Assembly (NCBI GenBank): GCA_019411365.1
Contig: DXQT01000030.1
Location: 1 to 29,233, forward strand
Origin: Roseburia sp.
GTDB lineage: Bacteria; Bacillota_A; Clostridia; Lachnospirales; Lachnospiraceae
Length of the DNA: 29,233 nucleotides
Direction of reading: 5' to 3'
In this document: positions 22,953-29,233 of the stretch, one piece after another
Layout: each line of letters opens with the position of its first letter
Position numbering within the stretch: position 1 is the stretch's first letter
Position numbers and translations under genes: made by a program
Notes under the pieces: generated by a model
Told to the model about the DNA's origin: nothing
Seen by the model: the letters and a program-made list of their open reading frames with translations, nothing else
The model's database searches: none

Positions 22953-23088
22953 TGGTTACATTGTATTATCTTTGTCTGTCCGGATCACACTTTCTGCCCG
23001 AACATTCCTATTTTACTCGATTATTTTACAAAATGCAAATTTTGTGCAATTTTTAATAATTATTTTATACCCTGTTTATTTTTATCCA

Positions 23089-23736
23089 TTATATCCGAAA
23101 ACACTTCTGCATATCCTTGTATGTACCGAGAACCAAAAGGGTATCTTCACTGCTTAGTTCCATATCCGGGCCAATCGCCATATTCATCTTTCCGTCTGTT
23201 TTGATCGCCAGAATACTGATGCTGTACTTTTTACGGATATCCAGTTCACCGATCGTTTTTCCGATCCAGCCTCCCGGCACCTCCACCTCAAAAATAGCAT
23301 GAGAATCATCCACTTCGATATAATCATGGATATGATCTGCCGTATAGCGGATCGCTGCCCAGTTGGCGATCTGTTTTTCCGGATAAATGACCTCGTCTGC
23401 TCCGTTGCGAAGCAGGAACTTTGCCTGTACATCCCGCTCTGCACGCGATATGACCATTTTAGCGCCAAGTTCTTTCAAAAGAGAAGTTGTCTCCAGGGAA
23501 TTCTGGAAATTGCCTCCGATCGTCACAAAACAAATATCATAATTTTTGATTCCAAGCGACTCCAGAAAATTCTCATTGGTACTGTCACCGATCTGTGCGT
23601 CTGTAACATACGGAAGAATTTCATTGACAAGATTTTCATTCTCATCCACAGCCATTACTTCATGTCCAAGCTCATTCAACTGGTATGCAACATGCTTTCC
23701 AAATCTCCCGAGTCCGATAAGCAAAATATTTTTCAT
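23089..23736 (-). CDS. ktrA: KtrA-like potassium channel regulatory (RCK) subunit
   Basis: 215 aa. RCK_N Rossmann domain with ILLIGLGRFGKHVA (4-17) and the acidic residue ending strand 2 in MAVDENENLV, which binds ATP, ADP or NAD. QIGDSTNENFLESLGI and CFVTIGGNFQNSL follow. An RCK_C domain fills about 135-215 (FEVEVPGGWIGKTIGELDIRKKY). As an octameric ring it gates the KtrB membrane subunit, encoded just upstream with a 14-base gap. AAGGAG lies nine bases before the ATG. Length and motifs are complete. Confidence 0.92.
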   Translation of the reverse strand: MKNILLIGLGRFGKHVAYQLNELGHEVMAVDENENLVNEILPYVTDAQIGDSTNENFLESLGIKNYDICFVTIGGNFQNSLETTSLLKELGAKMVISRAERDVQAKFLLRNGADEVIYPEKQIANWAAIRYTADHIHDYIEVDDSHAIFEVEVPGGWIGKTIGELDIRKKYSISILAIKTDGKMNMAIGPDMELSSEDTLLVLGTYKDMQKCFRI

Positions 23737-23750
23737 TATAATTTTCTCCT

Positions 23751-25088
23751 TTATCCAACAGTTATTTTATCAAGCGGTCTTTTTGCCCCACTCTGTATTT
23801 TTACTGAAATTGCAGCATATATAAGTGTCAGTCCGCCAACTCTTCCAAGATACATCAAAACAACCAATATCAGATGTGATACCAGTCCAAGCTCCGTTGT
23901 GATCCCTAATGTAAGTCCTGCCGTGCCCACTGCAGACGCTGTTTCAAAAAGACAATCCGACAATGCAACATGTTCTATCTGACTGATTGCGATTCCACCT
24001 GTGAAAAACAAAAAGAAATACAAAATAGCGATCGTTGCCGCATTTTTCACCACTGTGTTATCAAATCTTCTTCCAAAAACCTCTGTTTCCGGCTCTCTTC
24101 CAAATGTTGCAAATGCATTCAGTATCAGCACTGCGATCGTTGTTGTCTTCATACCTCCTGCCGTTGATCCCGGAGATCCACCGATCAGCATCATCAAAAT
24201 CATGATCGCTTTAGAAGAATCGTTCATTGCACCAAGATCTGCCGTATTAAAGCCTGCCGTCCGAAGAGTTACCGACTGAAAAAAAGAAGCCAGTATTCTT
24301 TTTCCCATAGAAAATCCGGTAAAATCACTCAGAAAGAAAAAAACAGCCGGTAGTAAGATCAAAACAGCGGTGGTAACAAGGATAATCTTACTCTGCAGAC
24401 GGTAACGTTTCAAGTTCCATTTGTTTGTACAAAAATCATCCCAGGTCAGAAATCCGATGCCACCGATCACGATCAAAAGCATGATCACAAGATTGATCAG
24501 TGGATTGGCAATATATCCTGTCAGAGATGGAAATGTCTGTTCCGTCGTTCCAAGTATGTCAAAACCTGCATTGCAAAAAGCCGATACCGAATGGAAGACT
24601 GACATCCAGATTCCTTTCCATCCATAATCCCTGCAAAATACAGGAAGCATGAGAATGGCACCGACCAATTCGATCAGAAATGTTCCCTGTAGAATAAATT
24701 TCGTAAGCCGGACAATTCCACCTACTTTCGGTGCTGAAATCGCATCCTGCATCGTGCTCCGCTGCATTAACGAGATCTTTCTCCCCGATACCATTGAAAA
24801 AGATGCAACCACAGTGATGACTCCCAATCCGCCGGTCTGGATCAGAAGTAAGATTACTGCCTGACCAAACGCCGACCAGTAGCTTCCTGTATCCACGACC
24901 ACAAGTCCTGTCACGCAGACAGCTGATGTCGCAGTAAATAAAGTCTTATCAAACGGTGTCACAACTCCGGCAGAAGATGAGATTGGAAGCATTAAAATAA
25001 TTGCTCCAAATAATATCACACCTGCAAATCCAAATGCGATCATCTCAAACGATGACATTTTCTTTTTTTTACGTATAAGTTCCGGCAT
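23751..25088 (-). CDS. ktrB: KtrB/TrkH-like potassium uptake channel subunit
   Basis: 445 aa. Four M1-P-M2 repeats are visible from their pore loops: TSAVCVTGL, SAFCNAGFD, TLRTAGFNT and TASAVGTAGL, each with the conserved filter Gly. The third repeat is followed by the Gly-rich stretch GGSPGSTAGGMKTTT of the intramembrane gate. The start is the ATG with AAGGAG seven bases upstream (MPELIRKKKK); a frame to 25118 begins before that site. It is followed by ktrA and preceded by an ABC exporter gene with about 30 bases between, so the three may share a transcript. Ktr systems use Na+ for K+ uptake in many Firmicutes. Confidence 0.92.
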   Translation of the reverse strand: MPELIRKKKKMSSFEMIAFGFAGVILFGAIILMLPISSSAGVVTPFDKTLFTATSAVCVTGLVVVDTGSYWSAFGQAVILLLIQTGGLGVITVVASFSMVSGRKISLMQRSTMQDAISAPKVGGIVRLTKFILQGTFLIELVGAILMLPVFCRDYGWKGIWMSVFHSVSAFCNAGFDILGTTEQTFPSLTGYIANPLINLVIMLLIVIGGIGFLTWDDFCTNKWNLKRYRLQSKIILVTTAVLILLPAVFFFLSDFTGFSMGKRILASFFQSVTLRTAGFNTADLGAMNDSSKAIMILMMLIGGSPGSTAGGMKTTTIAVLILNAFATFGREPETEVFGRRFDNTVVKNAATIAILYFFLFFTGGIAISQIEHVALSDCLFETASAVGTAGLTLGITTELGLVSHLILVVLMYLGRVGGLTLIYAAISVKIQSGAKRPLDKITVG

Positions 25089-25119
25089 ATCAGTTCTCCT
25101 TTTTTCTGCTGCTTTCATT

Positions 25120-26862
25120 TTATTTGTGGAACTGCATATTGTAAAGCTTTTCGTAAGTTCCCTTCCTGGCCATCAGTTCTTCATGTGTTCCTGATTCTTC
25201 GATACCATCCTCAGATAAAACAATGATTTTCTCTGCGTTTTTGATGGTGGAAAGCCTATGTGCAATTACAAATGTGGTACGGTTCTTTGCAAGTTTTTCC
25301 AGAGAATCCTGCACCACTTTCTCGCTCTCATTGTCAAGTGCGGAGGTTGCCTCATCAAAAATAAGGATCGGTGGATTTTTAAGGAAAACCCTTGCAATGG
25401 ACAATCGCTGCTTCTGTCCGCCGGAAAGCTTGATCCCGCGCTGTCCGATGTCCGTCTCATAACCGTTTGGAAGTGACATGATAAACTCATGCGCATTGGC
25501 GTTTTTTGCTGCCTCGATGACTTCCTCTCTTGTCGCATCCGGTTTTCCGTAACGGATATTGTCAAAAACAGTTCCAACAAAAAGATACACATCCTGCTGC
25601 ACAATGCCGATGTGGTCGCGCAGACTCTTTAAGGTGAGATCACGCACATCTTTTCCATCGATTTTTACTGCGCCGCCCGTCACGTCATAGAAACGTGGAA
25701 TGAGGGAACAGAGCGTACTTTTTCCTGCGCCGGAGGAACCGACTAATGCCATGTAAGCCCCCGCCGGAACATTTAAACTGATATGGTTCAACACTTTTTC
25801 CGTGTTTTCCTCATACTGGAATGAAACATTTTCAAAAGTAATATCTCCCTTTACATCCTTAAGTTCCACTGCATCTTTTTTGTCCTCGATATCCGGATGA
25901 ATGGCGAGGATCTCCTGAAAACGTTCAAACCCGGTATAACCATTCTGAAACTGCTCTGTGAAATCAATGAGGGTGCGGACCGGATCCGTAAACACACTGA
26001 TATAGAGCATAAATGTGACAAGGTCGCTGACATCCACACTGCCTTTTGCGATCAGCACCGTACCTGTCAGGATCACGCTGACCTGAATGAGTGTCGTAAA
26101 CGCTCCAAGCCCTGCCTGATAACTTCCCATGTAAAAATAGCTGTTTTTCTTGGCTGCAAGGAAACCGTCATTGCCTTGTTTAAACTTGCGGTTTTCAATC
26201 TCTTCGTTGGCAAAAGATTTTACCACCCGGATACCGGATAAGTTATCCTCGATCTGCGCATTGATGTCCGCAATTTTTACACGGTTCTGTTTGAATGCGA
26301 GACGCATTTTTTTATTCAGGACAAATGCATAGATCAGCATGAACGGCAGAATTGCAAAGGCTGCAACTGCGAGCATTGGGTTGATGTTCACAAGAATGAT
26401 CAGTGCTCCGGCAATTTTGATCACGGACAGAATGATGTTCTCCGGTCCATGATGCATCAGTTCACTGATATCAAAAAGATCGGTTGTGATACGGCTCATC
26501 AGCTGTCCGACTTTCTGGTCATCATAAAAGGAAAAGGACAGTTTCTGATAATGTGCGAAAATTTCCGCACGCATGTCATACTCGATTTTCGCTCCCATCA
26601 CATGTCCATAATTACAAATGTAGAATTTACTGTAACAGTCAACCGCCACCAGCGCAAACAGTCCAATGGCGATGTATGCTGCCTGATGCAAAATCTCTGC
26701 CGGCTCACGGTACACAAGATTGTAGGTCACATACCGCACGACCAGCGGAATGATCAGGGCAACCGCCGCAGAGAGCGTTGCGAAAAACATGTCTGTCCAG
26801 AACACACGCATGTAAGGTTTATAATAGGTGAGCATTTTTTTCATGGTTCCACTTTTTTTCAT
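25120..26862 (-). CDS. ABC exporter, fused permease and ATPase
   Basis: 580 aa. Six membrane helices in residues 1-310 with the usual coupling motif FYDDQKVGQLMSRITTDL (112-129). The ATPase domain has Walker A GSSGAGKST (375-383), the Q-loop in IVQQD, the signature LSGGQKQR (479-486), Walker B ILIFDEATSALD (499-510) and the H-loop in IAHRLST. It is a type IV exporter half-transporter like YfiB/MsbA, working as a homodimer, or as a heterodimer if a partner exists elsewhere. The cargo (lipid, peptide or drug) cannot be told. Its promoter is at 26943-26970. The start is the ATG at 26862 with AGGAGA about 10 bases upstream. Confidence 0.9.
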   Translation of the reverse strand: MKKSGTMKKMLTYYKPYMRVFWTDMFFATLSAAVALIIPLVVRYVTYNLVYREPAEILHQAAYIAIGLFALVAVDCYSKFYICNYGHVMGAKIEYDMRAEIFAHYQKLSFSFYDDQKVGQLMSRITTDLFDISELMHHGPENIILSVIKIAGALIILVNINPMLAVAAFAILPFMLIYAFVLNKKMRLAFKQNRVKIADINAQIEDNLSGIRVVKSFANEEIENRKFKQGNDGFLAAKKNSYFYMGSYQAGLGAFTTLIQVSVILTGTVLIAKGSVDVSDLVTFMLYISVFTDPVRTLIDFTEQFQNGYTGFERFQEILAIHPDIEDKKDAVELKDVKGDITFENVSFQYEENTEKVLNHISLNVPAGAYMALVGSSGAGKSTLCSLIPRFYDVTGGAVKIDGKDVRDLTLKSLRDHIGIVQQDVYLFVGTVFDNIRYGKPDATREEVIEAAKNANAHEFIMSLPNGYETDIGQRGIKLSGGQKQRLSIARVFLKNPPILIFDEATSALDNESEKVVQDSLEKLAKNRTTFVIAHRLSTIKNAEKIIVLSEDGIEESGTHEELMARKGTYEKLYNMQFHK

Positions 26863-26890
26863 AAATTCCGGTTCTCCTCTGCATAAGATA

Positions 26891-26921
26891 AGACTGATAC
26901 ATTTCTTTTATGCATCAGTCT
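26891..26921 (-). other. hairpin in the leader of the ABC exporter gene
   Basis: AGACTGAT and ATCAGTCT arms (26891-26898, 26914-26921) extend to 12 pairs with one G-U. Read on the minus strand the tail is TATCTTATG, too poor for a strong terminator, and the ribosome site follows about 14 bases later. It could act as a leader structure or as a weak terminator of the upstream MATE gene. Confidence 0.45.
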
Positions 26922-26942
26922 CATTCAAATTCATATGATATT

Positions 26943-26970
26943 ATTTTAGACGTAAAGCTGAAATTGTCAA
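26943..26970 (-). promoter_or_regulatory. promoter of the ABC exporter (and perhaps ktrBA)
   Basis: A perfect TTGACA (26970-26965 on the minus strand), 16-base spacer and TAAAAT (26948-26943). Transcription would start near 26936, just before the leader hairpin. Confidence 0.6.
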
Positions 26971-26997
26971 GCTTTTCCCCTACGCCGGATATGCTGC

Positions 26998-28353
26998 TTA
27001 TTTTCTCTTTTCAAACCCATACACCCATTTTCCACGCAAAAATAAAGCAAGGAAAATGACCGAACTAATACTCCAGGTCAATGGATACGCCCAGAAGATC
27101 ACGCGGATGTCCGGGATAAAATGAACCGTAACCGTGATATAGCTTACACGGAACAGACACCATACACACAGCATAACGATCATCGGAACCGATGCATTTC
27201 CCGAACCACGAAGCACCGCAGCGATGCAGTGGGAAAAAGCCAGCAGAAAATAGAACAACGCAATGGTTCTCGACTGCATAACTCCATAATGTACTACATC
27301 CGGTTCACTGTTAAAGGCTGCAATAAGCACCGGTGCGGCTGTATAAATCACAACTCCGATCAATTCTGCAATGATAATCGAACAGAGAACGCCAAACCTC
27401 GCTCCTTTTTTTGCACGGTCATACTGCTTTGCACCAAGGTTCTGGCTGACAAAAGTGGTCAGCGCCATCGTAAAACAGGTCACCGGCAGAAACGCAAATC
27501 CTTCGATTTTGGAATAAGATCCACATCCTGCCATCGCCATTTTCCCAAATGCATTGATATTTGTCTGCACAAAAACATTCGCAATGGCGATCACAGAATT
27601 CTGAAAGCCGGACGGCACACCGTTTTGTATGATCTGCCACAGCATCTGTCTGTCAAAACGGATTTTATTTAACTGAAGCCTATATTCTTCTTTTGCTCTC
27701 AGAAGATGGATCAGACATAAGAATGCACTTACAAATTGGGAAATCGCTGTTGCCAAAGCGGCTGCACCGACTCCCATCCCCAATCCTGAAATAAAGAAAA
27801 TATCCAGCACCACATTGATACAGGAAGAAATGATCAGATAAATCAGCGGATGTCTGCTGTCTCCAACCGACTGCAAAATCCCTACAAAAATATTGTACAT
27901 GATCACTCCGATAGAGCCTGCAAAATAAGTGCGGAAATAGGTGATAGATTCCGGAAGCACCTCTGCGGGTGTTCCCATCAACACCAGGATCTTCGGTGCT
28001 AAAAGCATGCCGATCACTGTCAATGCAATTCCTGCTGCAATTCCAAACGCAACCGTTGTGTGGATTGATTTCTCCAGATTTGCCCTGTCTTTCGCTCCAT
28101 AATATCTGGCAATTACAACACCTGCACCCATTGCGATGCCATTGATAAATCCAACCATCAGAAAAATCAGATTCCCGGATGAGCTGACTGCCGCCAACGC
28201 ATTGCTGCCGAGATAATTTCCTACGATCAGTGAATCTGCCGTGTTATACAATTGCTGAAACAAATTTCCAAGAAACAGCGGAATCGCAAATAAAATAATT
28301 TTTCTGGAAATGCTTCCCTCTGTCATTCTTGTTTTATCTTCTGTTCTCATCAT
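26998..28353 (-). CDS. MATE family efflux transporter
   Basis: 451 aa, about 12 membrane helices. MTEGSISRKIILFAIPLFLGNLFQQLYNTADSLIVG at the N-terminus, GILQSVGDSRHPLIY in the first half, and TFVSQNLGAKQYDRAKKGARFG at the second-half junction are MATE signatures. It is clearly related to, but not a close duplicate of, the other MATE gene in this window. No regulator is adjacent. A 14-bp palindrome overlaps its presumed -10 region, so a repressor encoded elsewhere is likely. Two ATGs lie side by side; the second fits the GAGGAAG ribosome site slightly better. Confidence 0.9.
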   Translation of the reverse strand: MMRTEDKTRMTEGSISRKIILFAIPLFLGNLFQQLYNTADSLIVGNYLGSNALAAVSSSGNLIFLMVGFINGIAMGAGVVIARYYGAKDRANLEKSIHTTVAFGIAAGIALTVIGMLLAPKILVLMGTPAEVLPESITYFRTYFAGSIGVIMYNIFVGILQSVGDSRHPLIYLIISSCINVVLDIFFISGLGMGVGAAALATAISQFVSAFLCLIHLLRAKEEYRLQLNKIRFDRQMLWQIIQNGVPSGFQNSVIAIANVFVQTNINAFGKMAMAGCGSYSKIEGFAFLPVTCFTMALTTFVSQNLGAKQYDRAKKGARFGVLCSIIIAELIGVVIYTAAPVLIAAFNSEPDVVHYGVMQSRTIALFYFLLAFSHCIAAVLRGSGNASVPMIVMLCVWCLFRVSYITVTVHFIPDIRVIFWAYPLTWSISSVIFLALFLRGKWVYGFEKRK

Positions 28354-28401
28354 TACTTCCTCGTATCTTTTTCTGCTCTACGCTCTGACTCTAATAATAG
28401 G

Positions 28402-28433
28402 TACTATCTATAGTATAGTTTTTTTCGTGTAAA
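28402..28433 (-). promoter_or_regulatory. promoter and palindromic operator of MATE gene 26998
   Basis: On the minus strand TTTACA (28433-28428), a 17-base spacer and TAGATA (28410-28405). The palindrome TACTAT-AG-ATAGTA (28415-28402) covers the -10 box, a position typical of repressor binding. Confidence 0.45.
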
Positions 28434-28492
28434 ATCAACAAGTTTTGAGGATTATAAGAGATTTGGATTGAACAAAATCTTGAGTTACATAA

Positions 28493-28867
28493 CTAATGCT
28501 GCTCCATATAATCAATAAATTCCGTTGTCTTAGACCAGTACTTAATCCCCCAATTTTCAAAATTCCATTCATCCATGTAATTGTTACATTCATAGTCAAT
28601 ATACTCTTTTAATATTCTTTCATTTGCTACATCAATGTCTAACATTCTTGGAATTCTGATTCCTGTCTGCAACAGTCTGTTATAATCATTTTGTTCTGCT
28701 TCGATTTTATTGCCAAATGAGTAATATTCACATGGCTCATGGTGTATCTGTTTTAACACATAAAATTTACCTTCCCGTTCTGCCAAATAGGAATAACCAC
28801 CTTTTCCATGTCCTAATAACTTCACAATTTTATATTCTTTCTGATTAACATTCATAACATCCTGCAT
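28493..28867 (-). CDS. kinase-like protein lacking the catalytic segment (internally deleted)
   Basis: 124 aa. The N-terminal half is a protein-kinase N-lobe: Gly-rich loop LLGHGKGGYSYLAEREGK, the ATP-anchoring Lys in YVLKQIHHEP, and the hinge-like ERILKEYI. The remainder, DYECNNYMDEWNFENWGIKYW, looks like the DFG-equivalent and following part of small Firmicutes kinases that, as I remember them, are about 190-200 aa. The catalytic loop (DxxxxN, expected between KEYI and DYE) is missing, as if 60-70 residues had been removed in frame. It is thus probably inactive. AGGGGGG lies six bases before the ATG. The start overlaps the stop of the broken ArdC-like frame (TAATG). Confidence 0.6.
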   Translation of the reverse strand: MQDVMNVNQKEYKIVKLLGHGKGGYSYLAEREGKFYVLKQIHHEPCEYYSFGNKIEAEQNDYNRLLQTGIRIPRMLDIDVANERILKEYIDYECNNYMDEWNFENWGIKYWSKTTEFIDYMEQH

Positions 28868-29100
28868 TATCGTCCCCCCTGTTTATTCGGCAAAGTATAT
28901 TCCTTGAATCCGACCACTAACGTAGCGTCAGGCTTTTGCATTGCAATTAACATTGTGTTGTTAAAGCTGTAATTATGAAATTTTGACATGGTATTCAGAT
29001 AAATCTTGTACTTCTCGCTTTCAAAAAGTTCCTTGATACCCTACTCCAACTTCTCCGTTATTTCCTGTACTTTCTGTTTTTCTGTTTTAGCGTCTGCCAT
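28867..29100 (-). pseudogene. ArdC-like ssDNA-binding antirestriction protein, broken
   Basis: From the ATG at 29098-29100 the frame reads MADAKTEKQKVQEITEKLE, then a TAG stop (29041-29043), then GIKELFESEKYKIYLNTMSK, FHNYSFNNTMLIAMQKPDAT and LVVGF. This is the N-terminal start of the ArdC-like (DUF1738) proteins of Clostridia conjugative elements; the family has Gln at the stop position (CAG to TAG). After VVGF the similarity ends, and only KEYTLPNKQGGR follows before a stop overlapping the kinase-like start. Full-length relatives have a metallopeptidase-like domain beyond this point. So it is a pseudogene with a nonsense mutation and a lost 3' part. Confidence 0.75.
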
Positions 29101-29233
29101 TGTTTTTGTTTCTTAATTGTCTGTTTCTATGCTATTAAATTTCTCCCTTTTCGGAAAAGTGTTTCTGATATTACTTAACCCAAACTATCCTGTTATTTAT
29201 ACATTTTAAGAAGTTAATGCAATTTGAGCTATT
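29101..29233. other. AT-rich flank, no gene recognised
   Basis: On the minus strand this lies upstream of the ArdC-like start. A short frame ending LSNIRNTFPKREKFNSIETDN could be the tail of another mobile-element gene cut by the window edge, but it is too short to assign. Confidence 0.2.

Noticed and set aside
1..29233. CRISPR array, insertion sequence, integrase or intact prophage genes
   Set aside because: No regularly spaced short repeats were seen. Mobile-element traces are limited to the fragments at the two ends and the 132-bp repeat.

Overview
The window looks like chromosome of a low-to-mid GC Clostridia, most likely a Lachnospiraceae gut commensal. The evidence is a purA of the divergent type I associate with that family, an NfnAB-type bifurcating transhydrogenase pair, GldA/GldFG/DUF4340-type ABC genes, strong AGGAGG ribosome sites and a Trp T-box in front of a TrpXYZ-type transporter. 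I cannot name the genus. Nearly all genes run on the minus strand; the plus-strand exceptions are a 74-aa membrane protein (1345-1569) and a MATE pump (9545-10894).

Layout. 1-483: debris of mobile or defence genes, including a truncated Abi_2 (HEPN) gene. 471-1569: a hypothetical protein and a small membrane protein. 1626-5413: a three-gene ABC system (ATPase, permease-GldG fusion, DUF4340 protein). 5592-8295: HAD phosphatase, purA with a terminator-like hairpin in its leader, and a VanZ-family protein. 8417-10894: divergent LysR regulator and MATE pump. 10891-14437: P-type cation ATPase and a membrane-anchored C39 peptidase. 14621-16954: nfnB and nfnA. 17287-20706: a three-gene ABC importer behind a T-box leader whose specifier reads UGG (Trp). 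20756-22900: two G3E (CobW-like) GTPases, one with a duplicated His/Cys metal-binding module, the other fused to a TIGR03943/YcgQ-like domain. 23089-26862: KtrA, KtrB and an ABC exporter. 26998-28353: a second MATE pump. 28493-29100: an apparently internally deleted kinase-like gene and a broken ArdC-like gene, again mobile-element debris.

The most unusual structure is a 132-bp intergenic element present twice in the same orientation (17018-17149 and 20283-20414, about 92% identical). It has three stem modules, and most differences between copies fall in loops and joints. The two copies bracket the predicted tryptophan transporter operon exactly. The upstream copy lies between the T-box terminator and the first gene, and read in the operon's direction it ends in a second terminator-like hairpin. 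How that operon is transcribed, and whether the direct repeats let it be lost, are the main open questions here.

Functional themes are metabolite and ion transport (tryptophan, K+, a divalent cation, drugs), redox balance (NfnAB), purine synthesis and metal handling (the G3E pair). No tRNA or rRNA gene, CRISPR array or intact insertion sequence was seen. All assignments come from reading motifs, without database searches.
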